From positions 1 through 37,194 of the forward strand of contig NZ_JAMWYY010000027.1 of the NCBI RefSeq assembly GCF_024305175.1: 37,194 nucleotides of DNA, written 5' to 3'. The translations under genes were made by a program, and so were the position numbers. The DNA comes from Flavobacterium sp. Lineage in GTDB: Bacteria; Bacteroidota; Bacteroidia; Flavobacteriales; Flavobacteriaceae. A model generated the notes under the pieces. The model searched no databases and was not told where the DNA came from. It saw nothing but the letters and a program-made list of their open reading frames with translations. Numbering within the stretch: position 1 is the first letter of the stretch; every line of letters starts with the position of its first letter. Below, one piece after another: positions 22,970-31,264 of this stretch.

Positions 22970-22985
22970 CTTCGCCTCGGCGAAG
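22970..22985 (-). promoter_or_regulatory. Strong hairpin in the rpsI-rpsB spacer, candidate rpsB leader element
   Basis: Minus strand CTTCGC-CGAG-GCGAAG, a perfect 6-bp stem with a 4-base loop, about 87 bases before the rpsB ATG. No T-run follows, so it is not a terminator. A role in feedback control by S2 or in RNA processing is possible. The rest of the 179-base gap has no clear gene. Confidence 0.45.
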
Positions 22986-23062
22986 CAACAACAACTTGAG
23001 TTTTTAAATACAATAATTTTAATGAACCATGCTGCCCTGCAAACAAGGCAACAATAAGAATA

Positions 23063-23449
23063 TTAACGTTTAGAGAACTGGAATCTCTTACGGGCTTTCT
23101 TCTGGCCGAATTTCTTACGCTCAACCATACGAGGATCCCTTGTTAACAGTCCTTCAGGCTTAAGGATGCTCCTGTTCTCAGCATCAGCTTCGCACATTGC
23201 GCGGGCAATAGCCATACGCACGGCTTCTGCCTGGCCTGTAATACCACCTCCGTAAACATTTACCTTTACGTCAAAGTTTTCAGTGTTGTTAGTCATTTCT
23301 AACGCCTGCTTAACTTTATACTGTAGGGTAGCAGTTGGGAAATAGGTTTCAAATTCTCTTTTGTTTACCGTAATTTTTCCTGAACCTTCTGTCAGGTAAA
23401 CACGGGCAACAGCAGTTTTCCTCCTGCCGATTTTGTGGATAGTTGCCAT
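23063..23449 (-). CDS. rpsI: 30S ribosomal protein S9 (uS9)
   Basis: 128 residues with the S9 N-terminus [11 protein letters not shown], the internal [18 protein letters not shown] motif, and the C-terminal [12 protein letters not shown] tail that reaches the P-site tRNA. Its ATG shares one base with the rplM stop, so translation is coupled in the usual rplM-rpsI pair. Confidence 0.98.
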   Translation of the reverse strand: MATIHKIGRRKTAVARVYLTEGSGKITVNKREFETYFPTATLQYKVKQALEMTNNTENFDVKVNVYGGGITGQAEAVRMAIARAMCEADAENRSILKPEGLLTRDPRMVERKKFGQKKARKRFQFSKR

Positions 23450-23904
23450 TACTTTAAGTCGTTTAAGTTAACGGTTTTAGGAGTCTGAGCAGCGTGCTTG
23501 TGGTCAGGCCCTACATATACATTTAAATTACGGAAAAGTTCTGCGCCAAGTTTGTTTTTAGGCAGCATACCTTTCACAGCTTTCTCTACTAAAATTGCAG
23601 GGTTTTTAGCCATTACGTTTTTAGCAGTTAAAGTCCTTTGTCCTCCTGGGTAGCCAGTGTGGCGGATGTAGGTTTTATCCTCCAGCTTGTTACCGGTAAG
23701 GTTAATTTTGTCTGCGTTGATAACAATTACGTTATCGCCACAGTCCACGTGCGGGGTATAATTCGGCTTGTATTTGCCCCTCAAAAGCATCGCAACTTTA
23801 GAAGCAAAACGGCCCAAATTATGACCTTCAGCATCAACAACAATCCACTGTTTATCAGCGGTTGCCTTATTGGCTGAAATTGTCTTGTAGCTTAATGTGT
23901 TCAC
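23449..23904 (-). CDS. rplM: 50S ribosomal protein L13 (uL13)
   Basis: 151 residues with [16 protein letters not shown] near the N-terminus and the signature [14 protein letters not shown]13 is an early assembly protein of the large subunit. The start is GTG at 23904, since no in-frame ATG lies near the conserved N-terminus. It opens the rplM-rpsI(-rpsB-tsf) cluster. Its promoter is one of the best in the window, and the short leader can fold into a CCC/GGG hairpin, a candidate for autoregulation. Confidence 0.97.
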   Translation of the reverse strand: MNTLSYKTISANKATADKQWIVVDAEGHNLGRFASKVAMLLRGKYKPNYTPHVDCGDNVIVINADKINLTGNKLEDKTYIRHTGYPGGQRTLTAKNVMAKNPAILVEKAVKGMLPKNKLGAELFRNLNVYVGPDHKHAAQTPKTVNLNDLK

Positions 23905-23949
23905 AATAAATAATTTTAATTAAACATTCCGTCCCCAATAAAGGGAGTG

Positions 23950-23979
23950 CAAAAGTACAATTATTTATCAGAACTTCAA
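23950..23979 (-). promoter_or_regulatory. Promoter of the rplM-rpsI operon
   Basis: Minus strand TTG (23977-23979), a 19-base spacer and TACTTTTG (23950-23957), both exact consensus elements. Transcription should start near 23943-23946, at a leader containing TCCC-TTTATT-GGGGA. The rest of this 228-base gap (up to 24132) holds only a weak AT-rich hairpin at 24090-24107 that may end the upstream gene. Confidence 0.75.
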
Positions 23980-24132
23980 ATGTGTAGCAAAAAATTATTA
24001 TTCGGGAATTTTATTGTTTGCTACGAACGAAGCCTGCAAGTTAAATTTCTATTTCGGGCGAAATGAAATGAAGCCGGAAAATCTCAATTAAATCTTATTA
24101 AAGATTTTTCCGCAAGTTCGAGATGGAACTGA

Positions 24133-24615
24133 TTACTCCAACGGTCTCAATGTATTACTATAAGTAATGGTAAAAGGGTTTTTATTGCCGGGGTTTTTCA
24201 TTACATAAATATATTTATGTTTTTGCGCCTCTTTGGCTTCTATTACTGTAGACGTTTTATCGTAATTATCATATAGTGTAGTATCATAACGGTTATCTAT
24301 GCGCAGCTTGCCTGCAATACCCGTTTTAAGGTTAGATACTACATACTCATTAAACAGCCTTTTGTTGGTATTGCTTACTTTTATTTTTTGCCCTTTGTAG
24401 TTTTGGGTAAATATCAGCACGCTATAATTGCTGCTTTCCGCTTTAAGGTCTTTCAAGAGCTTATTTTTTTCAGCTTCACCAGCCGATTTAAAGTCGTCGC
24501 GGTACTGCACATCCGGCCTTTTCTCTGCCGTAGTACTGTTACCTTTGTTAACTGTACCACACATGGCTGTCAGCATGGCAACAGCTATAATCATAATTAT
24601 TCGTTTCATATTCAC
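24133..24615 (-). CDS. Small exported protein of unknown function
   Basis: 160 residues. I do not recognise the family. The N-terminus is a hydrophobic export signal (M-K-R-I-I-M-I-I-A-V-A-M-L-T-A-M-C-G), in which Cys19 might be lipidated although Met at -1 is a poor lipobox residue. A second Met at position 3 is an equally good start. The mature part is basic and Lys/Asn-rich with a predicted beta-rich end (Y-I-Y-V-M-K-N-P-G). It stands alone between the ribosomal cluster and the starch locus. A periplasmic or envelope location is likely; function unknown. Confidence 0.65.
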   Translation of the reverse strand: MNMKRIIMIIAVAMLTAMCGTVNKGNSTTAEKRPDVQYRDDFKSAGEAEKNKLLKDLKAESSNYSVLIFTQNYKGQKIKVSNTNKRLFNEYVVSNLKTGIAGKLRIDNRYDTTLYDNYDKTSTVIEAKEAQKHKYIYVMKNPGNKNPFTITYSNTLRPLE

Positions 24616-24681
24616 TTACATTTAAAACATAAAATTAAAAACTGTGGCAGGTACATTACCTCTCTTTAAGATATAAATAAC

Positions 24682-24708
24682 AAAAAAGCTCCCACAGAGG
24701 AGAGCTTT
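24682..24708 (-). terminator. Terminator at the end of the starch locus
   Basis: Minus strand stem AAAGCTC/GAGCTTT (24702-24708 with 24685-24691), with inner CC/GG pairs and a T bulge, followed by TTTTTT. It lies 21 bases past the last amylase gene. Confidence 0.88.
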
Positions 24709-24728
24709 ATGCTGCGTTGCAGTTATTA

Positions 24729-27149
24729 TTATTCTATAACCAGTTTTAAAGTACTTTGTCCGGTTGCTGTTTTTACCTTTACCATATAAATACCTTTGGC
24801 TAAACCATCGGTGCTATAGCTGTAATGTGCTGCTGCACCCTGATAAGTTGTTATAAGCTGGCCTCTGGTATTATAGAGTTCAACTTTCTCTGAAGGTACA
24901 GTAAGACTGAAACTGCCTTTTGCCGGGTTAGGATATAGCAGTGCTTTTGCTGCTTGTGGCTGTGCAACACTAAGGGCATTGTCTATTTTGTAAATCTTGT
25001 AGCCCCGTGCAGGCAATACCATATCCAGTGACTCAAACCCGCCTGAAGGCCCTGCAGTCATTTCTATCTCAGAGCCGTCAAGCAACTCATACATCATGTG
25101 GTTGCCCGGCTCTAACCCTGCCTGTGGTATGGCAAGCGCCACATCCTGCTGAGAGCCCCCCACATTTACCGCTATCAGTATATTCTGGCCGTTATGCTGC
25201 CTGATAAAAGCAAAAACTGCATCAGATGAAGCGGTAACAGGCAGGTAGGTTCCGCGCCTTAGCGCTTCTTCCTGGTGCCTTACTTCGACCAGCTTGCGGT
25301 AGTGATGCCAAAGCGAACCTGTATTGGCTTGCTGAGCTGCCACGTTTTTAATCGTATAGTCTGTATTTATAGCATGCCATGGTGCGCCTGTTGTAAAACC
25401 TGCGCCGCCAACACCCGTCCACTGCATGGGTGTTCTTAGCTGCGGGTCGGGCTTAACGCCTGTCATACCAATTTCTTCGCCGTAATAAATATAGGGTATG
25501 CCGGGCAGGGTAAGGTATAATGCAGCTGCCGCCTTAGCCTTAGCCACATCATTGCCAAGCACGCTCATAACCCTGTCGGTGTCATGGTTGGTAAGCATTG
25601 TACCGAATTGCAGGAACGGGTAGCTCTGCATATTTTCTACCATCTGAGCCCTTAAATCGGTAGCGTTGCCGCTGTTTAGCGCATTAAGCATTGCATCGGC
25701 AGTTTCAAATTCAAAAACATAATCAAGGCCGTTGTTATTTACATACTGGTTTGCTATGCTGGTTAAATCCCATGCTTCGCCCACGGCAAAAGCATCAGGC
25801 TTTACCGATTTGTAGTAAGCCCTGAATTCCTGCCAGTAAGCAAGCGTTTCGGGTGTGTTTTGTACTGCTGTACCATTTTCGTGCAGGAACTTAACTGCAT
25901 CCAGCCTGAAGCCATCAACATTCATATCAGTAAGCCAGAACTCGGTTATCTCTTCAAATGCCTCGTGTACTTCTTCGTTGTAAAAATTCAGGTCGGGCAT
26001 GCCACTCCAAAAAGCGCCATAGTAAAAGTCGCCGTTAAAGTTGTGCCACGGGTTACCCTCAAACGGGCCCGGTGTACCGGGGTTGGTATCTTCCCAAATG
26101 TACCAGTCGCGCTTATCAGAACCCGGCGATTGCGATGCCACAAACCACGGGTGCTCGTTAGAGCTGTGGTTCATAACAAGGTCAATAATAACCTTAATGC
26201 CCCTGTTATGGGCTTCGGTCATAAACTGCTGGAAAAGCGGGTTGTTGCCATAATCTTCTTCCACAGCCATATAATCGGTAACATCATAACCGTGATAGGA
26301 CGGCGATTTTTGTATCGGCATAAGCCAGATGCCTGTAATGCCTAAATCGGTAGTAGTTTCAGGATTACCGTCGTTCAGGTAGTCCAGCTTGTCTATAAGC
26401 CCCTGAAGGTCGCCTTTACCATCGCCGTTACTGTCTTTAAAGCTGCGTACAAACACCTCATAAAAAACGCGGTCGTTCCACCAGTGGGTCTGCATATCAT
26501 CTATACGGATGTAGTTATTAAAGGTCCGCGTCATGCTTTCGCCATCTGCATTAGTAACTGTAAGGGTTACAGCATAGCTTCCGGGGTTTGCATAGGTTAC
26601 TATAGGGTTTTGTGCTTCAGATGTTTCGGGAGTACCACCTGTAAATGTCCAGCTCCACGCTACCGGGCTGCCATTAGAAGCATCATAAAACTGTACTTCC
26701 TGTGCGGGCTGTACCACATAGGCAGATGCTGTTATTCTTGCATCAAGCGCATTGGGCGGAAATTCATCATTATACCAGTATTGCACAACGCCATTTGGCA
26801 TAACGGTATAGTTGCGGTTTGGGCCGCCACCGGCAAACTCTTCTGTGCCGTCCCATTGTGCGTTTATGCGTGTTTTAAACTGTATGGTTGCGCCTACAGG
26901 CAATGATAGTGTTGCGGTATAAATACCGTCATTATCGGTATCTGAAAGCGGGGTAACAGTTGCGCCCCAGTTATTAAAGCTCCCGGCAATATCTACCGAT
27001 TGTGTTGCAGGGTTAAAGTTGCCCTGGGTAATCTGGTAGTTCATGTTTGCCATAAACGTAACGCCGGTACTTTGTGCTATTGCAAAGCCGCTGCATAAAA
27101 GCAGGGCAAGTGCGGTAAGGTTTTTAAAAAGGAGTGTGATTTTTTTCAT
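24729..27149 (-). CDS. Secreted GH13 alpha-amylase with PKD domain and T9SS sorting domain
   Basis: 806 residues. A signal peptide (to about 25) is followed by a starch-module-like beta domain with V-D-I-A-G-S-F-N-N-W (30-127), a PKD domain (137-216, W-S-W-T-F-T-G-G-T-P), and the GH13 barrel from about 223. The Ca-site-like D-S-N-G-D-G-K-G-D is at 239-247. Catalytic residues: Asp417 in F-R-L-D-A, Glu458 in V-G-E-A-W, and Asp523 in N-H-D-T-D, with D-L-V-M-N-H at 323-328. The last 71 residues (Y-P-N-P-A ... K-G-I-Y-M-V-K-V) are a type A T9SS C-terminal domain. It should cut alpha-1,4-glucans outside the cell. It is last in the sus operon. Confidence 0.95.
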   Translation of the reverse strand: MKKITLLFKNLTALALLLCSGFAIAQSTGVTFMANMNYQITQGNFNPATQSVDIAGSFNNWGATVTPLSDTDNDGIYTATLSLPVGATIQFKTRINAQWDGTEEFAGGGPNRNYTVMPNGVVQYWYNDEFPPNALDARITASAYVVQPAQEVQFYDASNGSPVAWSWTFTGGTPETSEAQNPIVTYANPGSYAVTLTVTNADGESMTRTFNNYIRIDDMQTHWWNDRVFYEVFVRSFKDSNGDGKGDLQGLIDKLDYLNDGNPETTTDLGITGIWLMPIQKSPSYHGYDVTDYMAVEEDYGNNPLFQQFMTEAHNRGIKVIIDLVMNHSSNEHPWFVASQSPGSDKRDWYIWEDTNPGTPGPFEGNPWHNFNGDFYYGAFWSGMPDLNFYNEEVHEAFEEITEFWLTDMNVDGFRLDAVKFLHENGTAVQNTPETLAYWQEFRAYYKSVKPDAFAVGEAWDLTSIANQYVNNNGLDYVFEFETADAMLNALNSGNATDLRAQMVENMQSYPFLQFGTMLTNHDTDRVMSVLGNDVAKAKAAAALYLTLPGIPYIYYGEEIGMTGVKPDPQLRTPMQWTGVGGAGFTTGAPWHAINTDYTIKNVAAQQANTGSLWHHYRKLVEVRHQEEALRRGTYLPVTASSDAVFAFIRQHNGQNILIAVNVGGSQQDVALAIPQAGLEPGNHMMYELLDGSEIEMTAGPSGGFESLDMVLPARGYKIYKIDNALSVAQPQAAKALLYPNPAKGSFSLTVPSEKVELYNTRGQLITTYQGAAAHYSYSTDGLAKGIYMVKVKTATGQSTLKLVIE

Positions 27150-27183
27150 TATATAATTTTAGAATAGATGCTGCTGTTAACAT

Positions 27184-27211
27184 AAAAGGCCTCCAAAATG
27201 AAGGCCTTTTT
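27184..27211 (-). terminator. Hairpin between the two GH13 genes
   Basis: Stem AAAAGGCC(T)/AGGCCTTTT (27184-27192, 27202-27210). The minus-strand T-run is only four bases, so it may terminate partly. It lies between two genes expected to be in one operon. Confidence 0.7.
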
Positions 27212-27243
27212 GAACTTAACATAAAAAACTAACTCAACTAACT

Positions 27244-30054
27244 TTATTTTTTGATCAGCTTAATGGTATTTACACGCATCTCACTGTCAGTTATTCTTAC
27301 AAAATACATGCCATTAGTAAGATTATTCACGTCAAAAATTGTATTTGCCGATGCTCCGTTGAAAGATTTTATCATCTGGCCTGTTACAGTATATACTTCT
27401 ACTTTATTAGTATCCGTATTTATGCTGAAGCTGCCCGATGCAGGGTTGGGGTAAAGCACTGCCTTAGAAGCCTCGAACCTGTCTGAGCTTAAAGCTGCAG
27501 GCTGATTACCCAGTATCCTGAACTCACCCGGTTGTAGAGTAATGCTTGTAGTTGTACCACTTATAATCTCGTCGTTAGCCATAAGGTTGTACCAGTTGTC
27601 TGTTGACGGGAAGAAGGTTTCTACTGTTTTAGCAGTTACATCAAAATTAGCAAGTACAATAACGCTGTTTAGCTCTCCTGCAGGCAGGTCGGTACGCCAG
27701 ATGTCTATCCTTGGTGTAAGGTCACCCGATTCAATTGTTACATTGTCCGTATGGAAAACATCATTGTTAAGCCTTAGCTCTATGATATCTGCCCAGGTGT
27801 TGTATAATGACATCCTTGCGGCTTCTTCTGTATAACCAAGTTCAAACGGTATAGGCTTAGGGTCTGTACGGCAGTTATTGTTTATACTTCCGTTCTGGCA
27901 GTAATTAATGCTGTACTCATAACCAAGCTCGCCAAACTGCCAAAGCATTTTAGGGCCAGGAATAGTAAATACCATAGCGCCTATAGCTTTTTGCCTCTCA
28001 AGCGCTGTTTCAAGGTCTTTTACATTATAGCCTCCTGAGTTGTTACCAAACTCAAGGTTTTTATACATAAGCCTTTCCTCATCGTGACTTTCTGCATAAC
28101 CTACAAGCCTTGGCTCATTAAAGCCCCTGTTTTGGAAATCCATAGCGTTAAAGTTGCTGTTGCTGGCATAACCCATTGAGTTTTGGTTGTAAGGGTCAGT
28201 ATATTTGCCCCAAAGCATAATGCCTTTGCCTTCATTAGCCCTGTAGTTAGCCCACTCAACTTCTTCCTGTGCAGAGCCGCCAACACCAAGGTGTTCAAAT
28301 ATCACATAAAAATCAGGATCTAAAGACCACTGGTAATCTGCATATTCTTTAAGTATATTAACCCTGTCTGTATGATATGCATTGGTACATGAATCATCTC
28401 CGGCATTACAAACTTGTGTAAAGCCTTTGGTAAGGTCCCAACGGAAACCGTCTATTTTAAATTCAGTTATCCAATGCTCTATCGTCCTTTCAGTATAATA
28501 CTGAGTAAGCTCTGACTGGTGGTTAAGGTCGGTACCAACACTGTAAGAGTGTGTTGCTATTACGTTGCAGTAAGGGTTTTCTGTAGTAGTGTTGCCAAAA
28601 CCATCACCGTCCGGGTCATCTACCCACATGCGCGCAAGCGGTGAGCGTCCGTAAACATGGTTAAGTGCTAGGTCTAATATTACCGCTATGCCATTCTGGT
28701 GACAAAGGTCTATAAACTCCTTCATCGAGTTTTCATTACCGTAAGCCTTATCCAGTGCAAGGTGGTAAGCGGTATTGTAACCCCATGAAATGTTTCCTTC
28801 AAACTCCATTACAGGCATTAGCTCTATGGCGTTTACATTAAGGTTTTTAAAATAATTGATCTGGTCAATTAATGAGTTCCATGTTTTTTCATTATTAAAA
28901 TCCCTTATCAGCAATTCATATATGATAAGGTCTTCTTTAGCAGGCCTTTCAAAATCAGTTACCTGCCAGTTGTAAGCAGGCTGTGCTGTTTGTAGTACCG
29001 AAACCTCAAATGACTGCCCCGCAGGATATGCAGGCATATTAGGATAGGTGTTGATAAAAGGGTCATCATAAGGAGATAATACAAGTGTAGAGAAAGGATC
29101 TGCTGTTTTTACAAGAGCAGGAGAGTTGGTAAACGGAGTCTGGTCTACTACCCAATACTGGAATGTGTTAACCGCACCCGCTGTAAGCCCTGTAAGCTCT
29201 AACCAGAACTTTCCTGTAGCAGGGTCTTTTTTCATGGCATAAGCCGATGTTGGCTGCCAGTTGTTAAAGCTGCCCGCAACATATACATAATCTTTACCCG
29301 GAGCATTTAAAACCAGTGTAGCTTTAGTAGCATCGGCATCACTATAGTTGATACCATCCCTTACCCCCGCAGGCATAGCCTGAGACACAGTGTTGGGATT
29401 AACTACTACCGAGAAGTTCTTAGTAATAGTATTTGTGCCCTGTTGTACAACCAACTCATAATTCTGGTTTGAAGTTATATTGGTGTGATTGTATGCATAA
29501 CTTGATGTACTCGCGTTGGTGTTAAGTGTAGCACCATTTGCCTTTAGCGTATAGCTTGCATTACCGCCGGTGTTTGTAGCCGTAATGTTTAATGAACTTC
29601 CTGATGCAAGCAGGGTAGTGCTGTCATCTGCCGGGTTGGTAAGGTTTACCTGAAATGCGCCAACATTAACAAAAATATCTGCTGACTGCGGTGAGCCAGT
29701 AGCAGCCCTTAATACAATACAAATTTGTGTTATGGTGCTTGTGGTGGGTACACCAAAGTAGGTATAAAGATTCGGAGTTATATCCAGTTTATAGGTAGTT
29801 CCTGAAACCAGAGTAAGGGCAGGCTGGGTGGTATTATTACCCCAGTCGCCAATAACATTTTGCCATTGGTTACCATCTACGGTAAGGCCAATGTGTGCAT
29901 ATATGGTGCCGTTGTAGCCGGCAAGAGGCGTACCCGCTTTATCAAAAAAAACGGTTACAGGCCCTGTAGCTATAGCAGGAGAAGGGGAGGTGGTCACCTG
30001 CGCAATACCCGCATAGCTTAGCAATAGTAAAAATAAGAGGGTAATCTTTTTCAT
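27244..30054 (-). CDS. Secreted GH13 alpha-glucan hydrolase, multi-domain, T9SS-exported
   Basis: 936 residues. Signal peptide (1-18, G-I-A-Q), an N-terminal beta domain (20-135), an Ig-like stretch (136-218), an E-set/CBM48-like domain with Y-V-A-G-S-F-N-N-W (about 240-345), then the GH13 barrel. Catalytic residues: Asp540 in F-R-W-D, Glu587 in I-F-E-H and Asp658 in S-H-D-E-E; D-L-A-L-N-H at 461-466. The final 70 or so residues are a type A T9SS sorting domain (Y-P-N-P-A-S-G, then N-G-M-Y-F-V-R-I). The E-set before the barrel and the barrel motifs resemble branching, debranching and pullulanase-like subfamilies more than the neighbouring amylase, so it may handle branched maltodextrin; exact specificity is unknown. 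Confidence 0.93.
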   Translation of the reverse strand: MKKITLLFLLLLSYAGIAQVTTSPSPAIATGPVTVFFDKAGTPLAGYNGTIYAHIGLTVDGNQWQNVIGDWGNNTTQPALTLVSGTTYKLDITPNLYTYFGVPTTSTITQICIVLRAATGSPQSADIFVNVGAFQVNLTNPADDSTTLLASGSSLNITATNTGGNASYTLKANGATLNTNASTSSYAYNHTNITSNQNYELVVQQGTNTITKNFSVVVNPNTVSQAMPAGVRDGINYSDADATKATLVLNAPGKDYVYVAGSFNNWQPTSAYAMKKDPATGKFWLELTGLTAGAVNTFQYWVVDQTPFTNSPALVKTADPFSTLVLSPYDDPFINTYPNMPAYPAGQSFEVSVLQTAQPAYNWQVTDFERPAKEDLIIYELLIRDFNNEKTWNSLIDQINYFKNLNVNAIELMPVMEFEGNISWGYNTAYHLALDKAYGNENSMKEFIDLCHQNGIAVILDLALNHVYGRSPLARMWVDDPDGDGFGNTTTENPYCNVIATHSYSVGTDLNHQSELTQYYTERTIEHWITEFKIDGFRWDLTKGFTQVCNAGDDSCTNAYHTDRVNILKEYADYQWSLDPDFYVIFEHLGVGGSAQEEVEWANYRANEGKGIMLWGKYTDPYNQNSMGYASNSNFNAMDFQNRGFNEPRLVGYAESHDEERLMYKNLEFGNNSGGYNVKDLETALERQKAIGAMVFTIPGPKMLWQFGELGYEYSINYCQNGSINNNCRTDPKPIPFELGYTEEAARMSLYNTWADIIELRLNNDVFHTDNVTIESGDLTPRIDIWRTDLPAGELNSVIVLANFDVTAKTVETFFPSTDNWYNLMANDEIISGTTTSITLQPGEFRILGNQPAALSSDRFEASKAVLYPNPASGSFSINTDTNKVEVYTVTGQMIKSFNGASANTIFDVNNLTNGMYFVRITDSEMRVNTIKLIKK

Positions 30055-30071
30055 AATTATTTAAATGTGAT

Positions 30072-30100
30072 AAAAAAGGGCTGATTATACAGCCCTTTTT
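30072..30100 (-). terminator. Terminator between susE and the first GH13 gene
   Basis: Stem AAAGGGCTG/CAGCCCTTT (30075-30083, 30090-30098) with a 6-base loop and a minus-strand run of six T. It is intrinsic-terminator grade but sits inside the sus operon, so it probably lowers amylase expression relative to susCDE. Confidence 0.85.
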
Positions 30101-30114
30101 GTTATTAAATAGAA

Positions 30115-31245
30115 TTACAGTCCGGTTACTGCGGCAGTACCGTCAAAGTTAACAGTAAGCCCAAGTGTATAAGAGCCTGCTGTGATAGGGAAGTTTCCTG
30201 AAGCTGGATTGTAAGTAACCAGCGGATCGCTGTTACCAACATTAAATTTCCACGGGTCGTTAGCAATAAACTGGCCTGTATTAGCAGACCTAAACTTCAA
30301 TTCACCTTGAGAAAGTGCTGTAGTTATAGACCATGTGTTGCTTGCAAAGTCATATGTCATAGGGGTTTCATCATTCCATGCACCCGGAGTTGCATCACCA
30401 ATTATACCCCATTGCATTTTTACATATTTGTATTCAAGGTTATCAAGGTCAACCCACACATAATATTGGCCTTCACCATCAGTTTCAGCAACTTTAATAT
30501 CGCCACTGCCACCTGAGTTTTCAAGGTTACCATCCTGTGCTCCGCCAATTGTACCAACATTTAGAGTTTGGTCACCCCAGTCAGCCTGTGCACCTACAAA
30601 TTTAAATCCGTCTCCGGCGCCTACTTTTACATATGCTTCGAACACTAAAGTTTCACCATCACCAATATATCGCATTGGTATAGCTGTTGTAGGAGTCCAT
30701 GCATTTAAACCGTAGTAAGACTGTACCTGGCCTACCAGGAAAAGTGCAGGTTCTACAGGCTCTACCACTTCGCCACCAAAATTAACCGTAAATGCTAAAG
30801 GCTCAGATACCATTGGCAGGTCGGCATTATCACCAAGAGAGGCGGTTACTCTTACTTCTACGTTTGCATCTTCTTCATCACTAAGCCCAAGGCCATCAGG
30901 AGCTTCATCTGTAAGCCTGTCTCTAAGTACGGTATTGTTCAAAAGCAATATCCTGCTTGTTGTTGTTCCTATTTCTACAGGAGCTGCAAAATCAGTACCA
31001 GCAACAGCCATCTCTACAGTATAGTTAATTTCGGTGTCAACAGTGTAGGCTGCATGATCCCATACAAGTGTAAGTGCAGTAGATTCAGGAGCACCTGCGT
31101 TTAATGTAATGGTTGATCCGCTTTCTGGAGCTATAAGCACCGGATTGTTAGAAGTATTTACAACAATTTTGTTGTCATCCGTGCTGCACGACATTACTGA
31201 TAAAAACAGTAATGTAAAAATTGATAAATTAAATATCTTTTTCAT
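30115..31245 (-). CDS. susE: SusE-family starch-binding outer-membrane lipoprotein
   Basis: 376 residues. Lipoprotein signal with Cys20 (S-V-M-S-C) followed by S-T-D-D-N, the surface export pattern. Residues about 24-152 form the SusE N-terminal fibronectin-like domain (A-P-E-S-G-S-T-I-T-L). Two related beta domains follow, one starting F-L-V-G-Q-V-Q-S-Y-Y-G (about 167) and one starting W-G-I-I-G-D-A-T-P-G-A-W (about 280), like the starch-binding modules of SusE/SusF. It binds alpha-glucans on the cell surface and helps capture. It follows susD by 19 bases. A terminator lies after it. Confidence 0.92.
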   Translation of the reverse strand: MKKIFNLSIFTLLFLSVMSCSTDDNKIVVNTSNNPVLIAPESGSTITLNAGAPESTALTLVWDHAAYTVDTEINYTVEMAVAGTDFAAPVEIGTTTSRILLLNNTVLRDRLTDEAPDGLGLSDEEDANVEVRVTASLGDNADLPMVSEPLAFTVNFGGEVVEPVEPALFLVGQVQSYYGLNAWTPTTAIPMRYIGDGETLVFEAYVKVGAGDGFKFVGAQADWGDQTLNVGTIGGAQDGNLENSGGSGDIKVAETDGEGQYYVWVDLDNLEYKYVKMQWGIIGDATPGAWNDETPMTYDFASNTWSITTALSQGELKFRSANTGQFIANDPWKFNVGNSDPLVTYNPASGNFPITAGSYTLGLTVNFDGTAAVTGL

Positions 31246-31264
31246 TTGTTGAATATTAATAAGA

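Noticed and set aside
24088..24108. AT-only hairpin AAATCTT/AAGATTT as a terminator
   Set aside because: It pairs well but has no GC in the outer stem and a poor minus-strand T-run; it may be a weak 3' end of the 24133-24615 gene, not a confident terminator.
25860..26345. Plus-strand open frame (161 codons) inside the amylase gene
   Set aside because: Antisense to the GH13 catalytic region, with no start context or domain.
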